Shown here: piece after piece, positions 9,883 to 17,225 of the stretch | Layout: the number at the start of each line of letters is the position of its first letter | Numbering within the stretch: position 1 is the stretch's first letter | IMG/VR virus record: IMGVR_UViG_3300048922_000095 | Span: 1 to 34,070 of that record | Strand: one strand, 5' to 3' | Length of the DNA: 34,070 nt | DNA from: a virus | Made by a program: the position numbers and the translations under genes | Notes under the pieces: model-generated | The model's database searches: none | The model's input: only the letters and a program-made list of their open reading frames with translations | What the model was told of the DNA's origin: nothing

Positions 9883-9911
9883 AGGTCATATCCTCCTTTT
9901 TGCATAAAAAA

Positions 9912-9935
9912 GAACCTCGCCATTAGACGAAGCTC
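9912..9935 (-). terminator. Intrinsic terminator upstream of the tail tube gene
   Basis: On the minus strand GAGCTTCG pairs with CGAGGTTC (8 bp including two G-U pairs) around an 8-nt loop, followed by TTTTTT. The G-U pairs work only in the minus-strand RNA, which supports this orientation. It is the second terminator inside the structural operon. Confidence 0.7.
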
Positions 9936-9955
9936 AAAGTTAATTGCTCATATTT

Positions 9956-10339
9956 TTATATCAAATCGCCCTCGCAGTAGGTTCTGTGAAACCTTGCAAT
10001 CCAGCGATATGCTTCTGATGTGCTTGAACGGTCCACTTCCAGTGGTCCGTATTTTAAAACAAATCCCAGATCTGTCATAATATCTGCCGCAAGGAAGATT
10101 AACTGCTTAGCTTTACTGGAAGAACTGGAATCATACATGGTAATTTCAAAGTCAGCAGATATGGCACACTGCTTATTCTGTAAGGAACTGCTCGTTGTCG
10201 GCTGGCCCAGATTTTTGAAATAAAAATAGGGAAAAGCCGAAGGAGTATTGTTTCTGGTAGTGCCGCTTCCTTTTATATACTTTTTCAGTGTTTCATCATT
10301 AACCAGTCGGGTATATACAAGAGAAGAAATATCAAGCAT
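9956..10339 (-). CDS. Putative tail terminator / tail completion protein
   Basis: A 127-residue protein whose ATG overlaps the stop of the upstream gene in TAATG, implying translational coupling. The content (DISSLVYTRLVNDETLKKYI, then a compact alpha/beta body ending in RWIARFHRTYCEGD) is typical of the small proteins that cap the end of siphophage tails before head joining. Its place directly upstream of the tube gene fits a gpU-like tail terminator. The name rests on length and gene order more than on a diagnostic motif. Confidence 0.65.
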   Translation of the reverse strand: MLDISSLVYTRLVNDETLKKYIKGSGTTRNNTPSAFPYFYFKNLGQPTTSSSLQNKQCAISADFEITMYDSSSSSKAKQLIFLAADIMTDLGFVLKYGPLEVDRSSTSEAYRWIARFHRTYCEGDLI

Positions 10340-10869
10340 TACTGGAAAACCTCCTTTGCTATAGCCGCAACCCGTGCCCGGATAGCCACAGAAGCGTTAT
10401 ACATTGGCATTGTGGCTTTTGTACCGTGGGTGTAATGCCATTTTTCATCTTCGTCCCAATAGTACCAGCCATCTTCAAATGCATGAATCTGTCCGGGAAA
10501 TGTTCCTATTCCATATCCCATCTCTCCAGCTTTTGGATTGTCTGATGGATTATAGAAAGCACCGGCTCCAAATTCAACGAGAAGCAAAGTATTTATGGTT
10601 CCGTAGTCATTGGACTTTGTTTGCCCGGTAGCAACCAGAATCGCTTTGCAACCGTCAGTCCTGGGCTCCATTTCCACGCGGAGGGTTATGGTTTTACCTA
10701 ACGGAGATTCACCGATACTTTGCAGAGCCACGGTCTGGCCGGCTTCTGCCAATCTCTGACACAGTAATTCAGCTTTTCGGTGCAAATCCATTTTATACTG
10801 CTCAAGCTGATTTATGATATCCTGAATTCCTTTTGAGGAAAGGTTTCCTCGGATTACTCTCTTAGCCAT
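10339..10869 (-). CDS. HK97 gp10-like head-tail / tail completion protein
   Basis: A 176-residue protein. After a basic start (MAKRVIRGNLSSKGIQDIIN) comes a helical segment with QLEQYKMDLHRKAELLCQ, then a beta-rich part with LLVEFGAGAFYN and a tail-end ARVAAIAKEVF. The LVEFGTG-type phrase and length are usual for the HK97 gp10 family (tail completion, minor tail). Its ribosome site, AGGAGGTGAG, lies inside the end of the broken zinc-ribbon ORF just upstream. Confidence is good for the family and lower for the exact assembly step. Confidence 0.75.
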   Translation of the reverse strand: MAKRVIRGNLSSKGIQDIINQLEQYKMDLHRKAELLCQRLAEAGQTVALQSIGESPLGKTITLRVEMEPRTDGCKAILVATGQTKSNDYGTINTLLLVEFGAGAFYNPSDNPKAGEMGYGIGTFPGQIHAFEDGWYYWDEDEKWHYTHGTKATMPMYNASVAIRARVAAIAKEVFQ

Positions 10870-10872
10870 AGT

Positions 10873-11043
10873 TTACTCTGCTTTCTCACCTCCTAAATAC
10901 ATCACAAATTTACCACCACATTCACATTTCTCATGACAATCAAACACCTCGAAATATCCAGTAGATTGTTCTTTGTCAGATTCTTGTGGCTTACCACATT
11001 TCTAACAGCGGAAAGCTATTTCAACTTTCTGTTTCCTGGACAT
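10873..11043 (-). pseudogene. Small zinc-ribbon protein ORF with an in-frame TAG
   Basis: An ATG at 11043 opens a 57-codon frame overlapping the end of the upstream gene by 23 nt and ending just before the gp10-like gene. It reads MSRKQKVEIAFRC, then TAG at 11002-11004, then KCGKPQESDK and a second half with FDCHEKCECGGKF. Apart from the stop it is a complete four-or-more-cysteine zinc ribbon, with the TAG inside the first CxxC knuckle. A single C-to-T change (CAG to TAG) would explain it. It is either a recent nonsense pseudogene or a readthrough product. TAG is used as an ordinary stop elsewhere in the element (XkdX-like gene), so general recoding is unlikely. Confidence 0.65.
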
Positions 11044-11452
11044 TCTCCGCACCTCCATCTGGCAACTGTTTAATAGCAAAAAGCACGGAATTAATACTCC
11101 GTGCTACTTTGACAACCTTATAATCTGCTCCTTTGCCTTCCTCTGGCTTACGGTCAACAAATACCTGCGATAATTCATCAATCGGTAGTATAAGGTCACA
11201 GGAACAAATCACTTTATCATAATCGGTCTGTACACCAAAAGGTTCTACCGAAGCCTCCGATCTTGCCGGGGACACATTCGCCCGGAACTTCACCGGGTCT
11301 GCATAGCCAACCGTATAATCACCTGTCAGGAGCGGTTCTCCTTTCACCGGGTCAGTTATGATATTGCCAGCCAAGTCTGTTTCATAGACCGGGATATGCT
11401 TTGAATAAAGCTGGTAATATAACGTTTTCTGGTTCCTTTTCAAACCTCTCAC
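11021..11452 (-). CDS. Putative head closure / head-tail joining protein
   Basis: About 143 residues from a GTG at 11452, which overlaps the stop of the Tad2-like gene. An in-frame GTG at 11503 is possible but would overlap more deeply and has no ribosome site. The body includes QKTLYYQLYSKHIPVYETD, then KFRANVSPARSEASVEPFG and a C-terminal KVVKVARSINSVLFAIK. Length, position after the connector and before the gp10-like protein, and the late phrase on strand-paired sensor residues fit a head-closure protein. Function is inferred from gene order. The weak start signal suggests translational coupling to the gene before it. Confidence 0.6.
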   Translation of the reverse strand: MRGLKRNQKTLYYQLYSKHIPVYETDLAGNIITDPVKGEPLLTGDYTVGYADPVKFRANVSPARSEASVEPFGVQTDYDKVICSCDLILPIDELSQVFVDRKPEEGKGADYKVVKVARSINSVLFAIKQLPDGGAENVQETES

Positions 11453-11922
11453 ATTACCACAATCCAATCTTCTGCCAGCATATCCGTCTGACTTGCAAGC
11501 CACGGAACCCGGTCTTTTGGTGCATCCGGATTATCTGTTTCCAGCCCAGTTGTATCAATGTAGATATACGGGTGTGTCATTTTACTGTACTGGTCCGGGA
11601 CCTGAAGTTCAATGAAGATACCTTTGCCGTTCCATCCTTTACGAGCGACCTTATGACTCTCTTTCAAATTCAGAATTGCAGAACCAAAATCCATAGTCTC
11701 TTCCTGCGTCTCAAAGACATAATTCTCAATCTGGATATTATCGCAGTTGAAATGAACCAAATCATCATTGTATGTCTTGTCAACATATGCCATCTTTTCC
11801 AGCACACGGGGATTAGAAATAATCTCTGTTTCATCAGTTGGCATATGAACGAACAATGTAACACTGGAAACTTTATCTTTTACTTTTGCATACTCTGCAA
11901 AAAGCTCTTCTTTTCTTGTCAT
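11449..11922 (-). CDS. DUF2829 / Tad2-like anti-Thoeris protein with an extra N-terminal region
   Basis: A 157-residue protein; GGGAGA lies upstream of the ATG at 11922. Residues about 78-157 match the DUF2829 domain: FGSAILNLKE (79-88), ARKGWNGKG (93-101), HPYIYI (117-122) and VPWLASQTDMLAEDW (139-153). Proteins of this family include Tad2, which sequesters the cyclic ADP-ribose-type signal of Thoeris defence. Residues 1-77 are a separate, unrecognised alpha/beta-type region (SSVTLFVHMPTDETEII). The gene sits between the head-tail connector and the head-closure gene, an unusual late-operon place for an anti-defence gene. The domain call is secure from motifs; anti-Thoeris activity is inferred from the family. 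Confidence 0.75.
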   Translation of the reverse strand: MTRKEELFAEYAKVKDKVSSVTLFVHMPTDETEIISNPRVLEKMAYVDKTYNDDLVHFNCDNIQIENYVFETQEETMDFGSAILNLKESHKVARKGWNGKGIFIELQVPDQYSKMTHPYIYIDTTGLETDNPDAPKDRVPWLASQTDMLAEDWIVVM

Positions 11923-12046
11923 GATCATTCTCCCTATATCATATCCTCCCAGACATTATAAGCATATCTGCCCACCACCATTATTCTGATATGCACCCTG
12001 CGTCCGGCCGGGAGGTTAGCCAGACACGCACCGTCTTAAATATAAA

Positions 12047-12367
12047 TTACAAACTCTTTACCATAGGCACTACATCAAAATAAAGGTCATCTTCGCTCTG
12101 ATAGCCCCGGGAAATTCCGTTTTCAGAATGAGAACTCTGCCCCTCACTTCCTTGTTTAGCCCAATAAAAAATAACAGCATCAAAGACAACATCTCTATAC
12201 TTTGAAACCGCCATTTCTTTTTCTACATCAGTATATCCATATGGATAACGCTTGGAGCATACCTTGCGAATTGCCCGATTGATGAGAATGAGCAGAACCG
12301 GATTATCCTGTATGCTCACTTCGTCACCAAGATATGTACTTACGTCAACCAGAATATCTGCTTCCAC
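12047..12367 (-). CDS. Head-tail connector protein (gp6-like)
   Basis: A 106-residue, mostly helical acidic protein starting at a GTG with GGTGAGG upstream. It begins VEADILVDVSTYLG and has VLLILINRAIRKVCSKRY, a pattern usual for the short HK97 gp6-like adaptors that form a ring under the portal. It directly follows the major capsid gene, the standard place. Between its stop and the next gene (11929-12046) lies a 118-nt stretch with only a short startless reading frame. Confidence 0.7.
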   Translation of the reverse strand: MEADILVDVSTYLGDEVSIQDNPVLLILINRAIRKVCSKRYPYGYTDVEKEMAVSKYRDVVFDAVIFYWAKQGSEGQSSHSENGISRGYQSEDDLYFDVVPMVKSL

Positions 12368-12384
12368 TCACCTCACCACCTTTC

Positions 12385-13704
12385 TTACGCTTTAGCCGTT
12401 ACTGTAGCATTACCTGCCTTAACTGCCTTGTAGCTAGAATCACACTCAACAACGGTAATCACTTTACCAGTTGCCGCCGTGATATCCGCGCTGCCGTCCC
12501 ATGCACTCCATGTCTGGACATTCTGACCATAGGTTACTGCCGTTGCAGAATCGCCTACCTTATACTTATAAGCATTACCACTTGCCTTTGCCGGGGAAGC
12601 GGTCACCTTAGTATCACCAGTAGCAGTACCAGCAGCTGAATTAACCGTTAAGGTGCCAAGCGTACCAGAACCAGTCACAACAGTGGCAATTACGATTCCA
12701 TACGGGTCTGGAAGAACAGGAATAAACATACCGGAAGCCTTAGTCCATTTAGCCACCGGGTCCTGTGTAGACCACATGGTTACAGTAACAAACATTTTCT
12801 CCAACGCTTCCTGAAATGCTGCATATTCTGATTCTTCTGGAGTCGGTCCCCAAAGGCCAATACCCACATCACCAGAAACACCGGCTGTGTAGAACGTCAC
12901 CTTGTCTTCGTCAAAATATCTCTGACTTACTCTGGAACCATTTGATTTGACATATGCAAACATCTGATCGCATGTAACAAACTGCACACCAAATTCTTCC
13001 TGTAACATTCTCTGCAATTCTGCAAGAGTTACCAGTTTACCAACATTGATAGAGCCGTAAATGGCAATTTGCATAGATTTATTCTTTCTCATACGCTGAA
13101 CCTGTGTGTCGGAAGTCAGCATGCGATTGGAAATCTTACCCTGGTCTTTCAGAATCTTAATTGCTCTCTGGATATCAGAGAAAATATCATACTCCGGATC
13201 AGACCAATCACCAAATGTCATCTTCTGCTCATCTGGAATACCAAAGTCAATAACCATATCAAGGTTGTTCTCCTTGATATTCATAATGCCTCGGCTCATT
13301 AACTGCCCTTTGGCAATTAGGGTTCTGGTTACAACGCTTTCAGCCAAACGTCCCATATCATCAAATACCCACTTGATTAAGCCATCATCATCAGGAACAC
13401 CGTTGGTGATGTATGTCTGGAGCTGTTCAGACTGATTGATTTTCTCTTTAATAAAGAGTTTTTCAGTCAGTACCTTTTCAAATGTAGGCCTGGTGCCGAT
13501 ATGCGCTTCGGTATCCATGGCATGCACAAAAGCCGGAGTTGGCAGGTTCTGCCCCTGCATTAACCGGTAATACTCGGCTTTAAAATGCTGTGTCTTAATA
13601 TCCGGGAAAATGGTATCCAAAACGGTCGGTCTTGCAACCGCAAAGTTCTGGGCAAAGTTCAGTCTTTCTTCTACGCTAATAGAATCCAATACATTAAATG
13701 GCAT
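12385..13704 (-). CDS. Major capsid protein (gpE family) with C-terminal Ig-like extension
   Basis: A 439-residue protein with AGGAGGTACAG upstream of the ATG. The first roughly 345 residues have the layout of the phage major capsid protein E family, with LPTPAFVHAMDTEAHIGTRP near residue 55 and the ending KASGMFIPVLPDPYGIVIAT. This protein forms the icosahedral shell. About 93 further residues (ASGNAYKYKV, QTWSAWDGSADI, GKVITVVECD) look like a small beta-sandwich domain of the Ig-like type that decorates the outside of many phage heads. It lies between a decoration-type protein and the connector. The capsid call is strong; the surface role of the extension is inferred. Confidence 0.9.
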   Translation of the reverse strand: MPFNVLDSISVEERLNFAQNFAVARPTVLDTIFPDIKTQHFKAEYYRLMQGQNLPTPAFVHAMDTEAHIGTRPTFEKVLTEKLFIKEKINQSEQLQTYITNGVPDDDGLIKWVFDDMGRLAESVVTRTLIAKGQLMSRGIMNIKENNLDMVIDFGIPDEQKMTFGDWSDPEYDIFSDIQRAIKILKDQGKISNRMLTSDTQVQRMRKNKSMQIAIYGSINVGKLVTLAELQRMLQEEFGVQFVTCDQMFAYVKSNGSRVSQRYFDEDKVTFYTAGVSGDVGIGLWGPTPEESEYAAFQEALEKMFVTVTMWSTQDPVAKWTKASGMFIPVLPDPYGIVIATVVTGSGTLGTLTVNSAAGTATGDTKVTASPAKASGNAYKYKVGDSATAVTYGQNVQTWSAWDGSADITAATGKVITVVECDSSYKAVKAGNATVTAKA

Positions 13705-13719
13705 TTCTGTACCTCCTAA

Positions 13720-14064
13720 TTAAAATTCAACTTCGGGAGCATCAAGAATAACAAATCCTTTTGCTTCCAAAGCTGTTTTTGCTGTCGCTGATAATACAGT
13801 TTTTAATCTATTTCCATAGATTCTGCCAGCCTTAATAACACTGGCCGGACGTTTTGCATCATCAGTCATGTCAACAGTTTCAAATACAATACCTGTGGCT
13901 GTCCCATCGTTGACCGGGAATACCGTACCACCATAGATCAATTTCTTATCATCTACCGGAACAGCTTTATCCTGAGTAACCATTTCGGTTTTCTGTACCA
14001 ATCCTACGGCACTTTCCAAAAAGTTAGGGAGAGTTTCTCCCTTAAAAACTTTCATATAAGCCAT
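13720..14064 (-). CDS. Putative head decoration / structural protein
   Basis: A 114-residue beta-rich protein with AAGGAGGAATTGAG before the ATG. The phrases KLIYGGTVFPVNDGTATGIV and RPASVIKAGRIYGNRL are typical of small capsid-associated proteins encoded between scaffold and major capsid in gpE-type phages, where lambda gpD-like proteins sit. It is separated from the capsid gene by only 15 nt. The role is inferred from size and gene order. Confidence 0.65.
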   Translation of the reverse strand: MAYMKVFKGETLPNFLESAVGLVQKTEMVTQDKAVPVDDKKLIYGGTVFPVNDGTATGIVFETVDMTDDAKRPASVIKAGRIYGNRLKTVLSATAKTALEAKGFVILDAPEVEF

Positions 14065-14078
14065 ATCTCAATTCCTCC

Positions 14079-14690
14079 TTAAATTAATGTTCCCGGCTGC
14101 GAGCCGATAATAGGCGTCGCAATCGGCTGCGGATTTTTATTCTGGGAATACTGTTTTGCGTATTCGGCTGCAGCACTCTTTTTGCCCGGGTCGGTATTTG
14201 CCGGTGGATCTCCCGCCCCCGGATTCGGCGTATTTTCAAAAGTTTCTTTCTGCCACTGGGTTTTGTTCGCTTCATCACGCTTAGAAATCCCGGCTACAAA
14301 AGCTTCAGCACTGGTCTTGGCAGATTCCAAATCTAAAGCAGCTAACGCCCCCATCATTCCTGCAAACTCCTCACCAGACAAATTGGCTTTTGCAAAAATC
14401 CCTTCTATGGCTGATTGTGTAAGCTGTTTCTGCAAGTCAACGGCATTCTTTTCAGCTGTTTCTCTGGCTTTCTTCTCCTTTTCCAATTCTGTAAGATTCT
14501 GCTGTTCAATCCCATCAAGCTTGGTCTGTAACTCCCCAGCCTTTTCAGCTTCCTTTTTCCACTTATCAACATCGTCCTGAATTTTTTTCACTTCTCCATT
14601 ATGCTGATTAAGGTAGTTCGTGACCTGCTCATCGGTCGGTTCAGCAACGCCTAATGCGATCAAATTCTTTTTAGCCTGTTCTCTGGTCAT
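14079..14690 (-). CDS. Phage scaffolding protein
   Basis: About 203 residues from the ATG at 14690, chosen because AAAGGAGGATATC lies before it; a longer frame to 14753 has no ribosome site. A short N-terminal helical unit (MTREQAKKNLIALGVAEPTD) precedes a long charged coiled coil (about residues 30-100, with ELEKEKKARETAEKN). A Gly/Pro-rich region (NPGAGDPPANTDPG) and a flexible C-terminus follow. This is the usual build of an internal scaffold that guides capsid assembly and is then removed. It sits between portal and decoration protein. No separate protease is seen. Confidence 0.8.
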   Translation of the reverse strand: MTREQAKKNLIALGVAEPTDEQVTNYLNQHNGEVKKIQDDVDKWKKEAEKAGELQTKLDGIEQQNLTELEKEKKARETAEKNAVDLQKQLTQSAIEGIFAKANLSGEEFAGMMGALAALDLESAKTSAEAFVAGISKRDEANKTQWQKETFENTPNPGAGDPPANTDPGKKSAAAEYAKQYSQNKNPQPIATPIIGSQPGTLI

Positions 14691-14793
14691 AACGATATCC
14701 TCCTTTAATCCACGCTTTTGATAACGCAGGTCGCACCTGCTGGATTCTGTCATTTACGGATGACTCCAAATTTAAAATAAAAAAGAAAAGCCA

Positions 14794-16242
14794 TTACGCT
14801 TCTCCTGTTTCAACTGTTGAATTAATTGATTGATTCTTTAGCAATTCATAAGCTCTTTCTTTTTCAGCCTCGGCATCTAATTGCTCTTGAGTTTTAAATA
14901 CTGTGTCCATGTAAGACTGACTCATCACCCAGACTTTTTCCGGATCTCCGAACAGTCCACATGTAGTAAGTGCGATAAGTGGGTGAATTCTATTTCGTAA
15001 GAGATATTCCAGAGATTGCGCTTTCACAAGCATGTTGTCCGTAGAATTTCGTGTTATTTTCACATCAAAATCTCGAACTGTTAGCTGAACATCGTTGTTT
15101 GTCTGTCGAATAATATTGAGTACGATTTGACAATGCTTCTTTTCAGCTTCAATAATAAAAGGTTCATCAAGTCTCGCTCGTTGTTCGGCAAAATCCCAAC
15201 CATTTCTAAGATACACGGCCTGACCAGTATCTCCACCGGTATTCTGCTGACGGTCCGGCATTCCTTCAACTACAAGTACTTGCCGATATACATCGTCCTT
15301 TGACACTTGTGTCTGTTCCTGATTGAGTTCAGCAGTCATGAGCTTTACATCAGATTTATTGGTTTGGGCTGAATCTTTAACCTGAATTGCGCCCAACTGG
15401 CTCATCTCTATAAATTCATCTTTCGAGATTTCGCAGTTTTTAAAGAGCATAAACGCCTGAACGAACTGCTCAATGCCGTTCATTCGGTCAGACTGCATTT
15501 TATTTATCTGATCCAAAGCAGTGATTGTAATTTCTATATCCGATAATCGATCTGGATTGTTCGGATATTCTGTTATTGGTATTCCTCCGAATCCATTCGG
15601 TCCAGATTTCGAAATTCGACCATTTTTTACAATGAAGTACTTATCTTCTGAAAAACACGAATAATATTGTTGCTCATTTTCATCTTTAAGCTGCTGAATA
15701 GAAAGCATATCTCGGCCATCTTCCTGGGAATACACAACAATCGTATTTAGCGGCGTAGGAATGTGAATCCGGAAAGGAACAGGGTTATTCTTGCCAGCTT
15801 TTAAGGTTGCCTTATACGCAGTTCCTACAGAGCTTTGCCATATGCCAAGTTCAATGTCCCTCGCCTGCTTATGTGCGTCCCTCATGTAATCATTAAGAGA
15901 GTCTACAGCTTTATTAACGGTATTATCTTTTTTGCGACTAACGTACTGAATCGGTTCTCCATATGTTTGCCCAGCCTTAAAACGAACAATTTCCAATGCA
16001 TGATTTTCAACCGTTTTATTATTTATTTCTGGCCGGACTGTTTTTTGCCGGTACAAAATCGGCTGATCTCCCATGTAGTAATCATGAAGGTATCGAATGA
16101 ACGGTCTATTGTAATTTAGAACGCTGACTGCTCTACCGAGTACCTTCAGGACATTCTCAGCAGTAATAGCTGAAACACCGGTATAAGATACCTTGCGTCC
16201 AAATGCACCCTTGCAAATATCTATGTAGCTCAGTTTATTCAT
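14794..16242 (-). CDS. Portal protein (SPP1 gp6-like)
   Basis: A 482-residue protein of the SPP1-type portal family, which forms the dodecameric DNA channel at one capsid vertex. Recognisable parts are the early IRYLHDYYMGDQPILYRQ, KTVENHALEIVRFKAGQTYG, the central YSQEDGRDMLSIQQLKDE, and a C-terminal EQLDAEAEKERAYELLKNQS helix. The ATG overlaps the stop of the 43-residue ORF upstream (ATGA), so translation is probably coupled. In SPP1-like phages a terminase precedes and a minor head protein follows; neither is present here. Confidence 0.9.
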   Translation of the reverse strand: MNKLSYIDICKGAFGRKVSYTGVSAITAENVLKVLGRAVSVLNYNRPFIRYLHDYYMGDQPILYRQKTVRPEINNKTVENHALEIVRFKAGQTYGEPIQYVSRKKDNTVNKAVDSLNDYMRDAHKQARDIELGIWQSSVGTAYKATLKAGKNNPVPFRIHIPTPLNTIVVYSQEDGRDMLSIQQLKDENEQQYYSCFSEDKYFIVKNGRISKSGPNGFGGIPITEYPNNPDRLSDIEITITALDQINKMQSDRMNGIEQFVQAFMLFKNCEISKDEFIEMSQLGAIQVKDSAQTNKSDVKLMTAELNQEQTQVSKDDVYRQVLVVEGMPDRQQNTGGDTGQAVYLRNGWDFAEQRARLDEPFIIEAEKKHCQIVLNIIRQTNNDVQLTVRDFDVKITRNSTDNMLVKAQSLEYLLRNRIHPLIALTTCGLFGDPEKVWVMSQSYMDTVFKTQEQLDAEAEKERAYELLKNQSINSTVETGEA

Positions 16243-16370
16243 CCGCTTTTCACCTTCTCAGCTCTAAAGGTCATCCCACTGGAACATTTCCCTTTCGGGT
16301 GTTGTAAGGTTCTGTCTCTCCAGATGGATTCTTTTTTATTCTGTTCTGCTTTTTCAGTTTTCTTTTCCAT
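16239..16370 (-). CDS. 43-residue basic leader ORF before the portal
   Basis: ATG at 16370 follows GGGTGGAATT, and the stop TGA overlaps the portal ATG in ATGA. The product is short and very basic (MEKKTEKAEQNKKESIWRDR, then QHPKGKCSSGMTFRAEKVKSG). It starts 14 nt after the leader terminator's T run. Tight coupling suggests it is translated. I do not recognise it; it occupies the slot where terminase genes would normally end. Confidence 0.6.
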   Translation of the reverse strand: MEKKTEKAEQNKKESIWRDRTLQHPKGKCSSGMTFRAEKVKSG

Positions 16371-16386
16371 AATTCCACCCACAAAA

Positions 16387-16412
16387 AAGCGCCCAGCCGA
16401 AGCCAAGCGCTT
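16387..16412 (-). terminator. Intrinsic terminator in the portal-operon leader
   Basis: AAGCGC pairs with GCGCTT around a 14-nt loop. On the minus strand the stem is followed by TTTTTTGTG. It lies about 20 nt downstream of the probable transcription start of the promoter at 16437-16470 and upstream of the first ORF, so it would stop nascent transcripts unless overridden. A matching hairpin occupies the same place in the other late leader (32184-32210). Confidence 0.7.
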
Positions 16413-16436
16413 GTTGATATACTTTTAACTGATACC

Positions 16437-16470
16437 ATATTAACATATTACGAGTGGGAAATGTGGGAAT
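16437..16470 (-). promoter_or_regulatory. Candidate late promoter, copy B (portal operon)
   Basis: On the minus strand ATTCCCACATTTCCCA (16470-16455) is followed 9 nt later by an extended -10, TGTTAATAT (16445-16437). The same 16-mer at the same spacing from TGCTAAAAT occurs before the tail-hub operon. The 16-mer contains a TTCCCA direct repeat with 9-bp periodicity, and there is no good -35 box, which suggests an activator-dependent promoter. Confidence 0.7.
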
Positions 16471-16500
16471 CTTACAAGCATTTTAAATCAAATATTTTAC

Positions 16501-16731
16501 CTAAGTAAAGTTTTCATGCATCTTTAACCTCTTAGAGCGCTCTTGCCTTATACCTTGAATCTTGCCATAGTGATATATTGTACTTAAAAAAATGTAGAAA
16601 TTATCTTTTTCATTATTCAGCGGCTTGCATCCGTAGGCATCTGCCATATTCTTACAAAACATCATCTCATTCACACCTGCATTCCGCCCCAACCTAATTG
16701 CCTCTATCACTTCGCTTTTGCACCTCATCAT
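16501..16731 (-). CDS. Small phage protein of unknown function
   Basis: A 76-residue basic helical protein; AAGGAGAG precedes the ATG. It reads EVIEAIRLGRNAGVNEMMFC and ends in a Lys/Arg-rich helix (GKIQGIRQERSKRLKMH). It lies just upstream of the late promoter B and downstream of a strong-looking promoter (TTGACA at 16891-16896, spacer 16, TAATAC at 16869-16874). Such size, charge and position would suit a regulator, for instance of the late promoters, but no family is recognised and this is only inference. Confidence 0.6.
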   Translation of the reverse strand: MMRCKSEVIEAIRLGRNAGVNEMMFCKNMADAYGCKPLNNEKDNFYIFLSTIYHYGKIQGIRQERSKRLKMHENFT

Positions 16732-16868
16732 ACTGCATACTCTCCTTTTGTTTAAATGTTTTTAACCCACTTGTTCAAGAAATGGTAGCATATCTGGCAA
16801 AACTTTATAAAATCACCATTCCTTCATAAACAACTTCTTTATACTACATGCCCCTCCTTTACTGTTAT

Positions 16869-16896
16869 GTATTATATTTTAAAACTCTTTTGTCAA
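16869..16896 (-). promoter_or_regulatory. Promoter of the 76-residue ORF
   Basis: On the minus strand a perfect TTGACA (16896-16891) lies 16 nt upstream of TAATAC (16874-16869); TATAAT (16876-16871) overlaps at a shorter spacing. The 18-bp palindrome at 16909-16926 lies 12 nt upstream of the -35 box. Confidence 0.55.
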
Positions 16897-16908
16897 TTTG
16901 TCTCGTTT

Positions 16909-16926
16909 TGCTCGGAATTCCGAGCA
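16909..16926. promoter_or_regulatory. Perfect 18-bp palindrome, candidate operator
   Basis: TGCTCGGAATTCCGAGCA is a perfect palindrome between the stop of the XRE regulator at 16933-17130 and the promoter of the next gene. This is where an operator for that regulator would lie. It is followed on the plus strand by a T7 run, so it could also act as a plus-strand terminator. A shorter relative (CGGGAATTCCCG) occurs at 19309-19320. Confidence 0.5.
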
Positions 16927-16932
16927 CTTTTT

Positions 16933-17130
16933 TTAGATATAAGGTGATTCAACCAAATCACCGATTTTTATTTGCAACCCTTTTGCCAATATTTCCAGCG
17001 TATCGATTCTGGGCATTGCAGCCCCTGTCCTTATCTCATGTATCGTTGATCGTGATAATCCAGTCAACCTGCTCACTTGACGTTCTGTAAGTTTTTTCTT
17101 GTCCATATAATCATTAAGCAGTATTTTCAT
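16933..17130 (-). CDS. XRE-family HTH regulator (65 aa)
   Basis: A compact Cro/CI-type DNA-binding protein that is little more than one helix-turn-helix domain: LTERQVSRLTGLSRSTIHEI forms the HTH, followed by DTLEILAKGLQIKIGDLVE. No clear ribosome site is seen before the ATG at 17130, so translation may be weak. It faces the 76-residue ORF and a perfect palindrome, which could be its operator. The usual role is repression in phage control regions; no partner integrase or recombinase is present here. Confidence 0.85.
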   Translation of the reverse strand: MKILLNDYMDKKKLTERQVSRLTGLSRSTIHEIRTGAAMPRIDTLEILAKGLQIKIGDLVESPYI

Positions 17131-17211
17131 GCTGATATAATAGCATTATTAATTACATAATTGATTTCCATAATCTTCCAATAGTAATGAATGTGGGCAG
17201 AATTGTATATT

Positions 17212-17225
17212 AAAATAGCAATTTA
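17212..17225 (+). repeat. Fibre recombination-like site 1 (plus orientation)
   Basis: AAAATAGCAATTTA, matching the site inside the fibre gene (23105-23118) except for one end base, in the opposite orientation. The 12-bp core AATAGCAATTTA encodes N-S-N-L in the cassette frame. Its arms are near-palindromic (TAAAT/ATTTA around AGCA in the fibre copy). Confidence 0.75.

Noticed and set aside
10873-11043. Alternative genetic code with TAG as a sense codon
   Set aside because: TAG ends the XkdX-like gene, and none of the large structural genes contains an in-frame TAG.
11929-12046. Short reading frame ending RIMVVGRYAYNVWEDMI between connector and Tad2-like genes
   Set aside because: It resembles coding sequence and may be a gene remnant, but it has a stop directly upstream and no start or ribosome site that supports a product.
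14764-14812. Terminator between portal and scaffold genes
   Set aside because: There is a T run on the minus strand, but the stem is only about four pairs with a bulge, so it is too weak to call.
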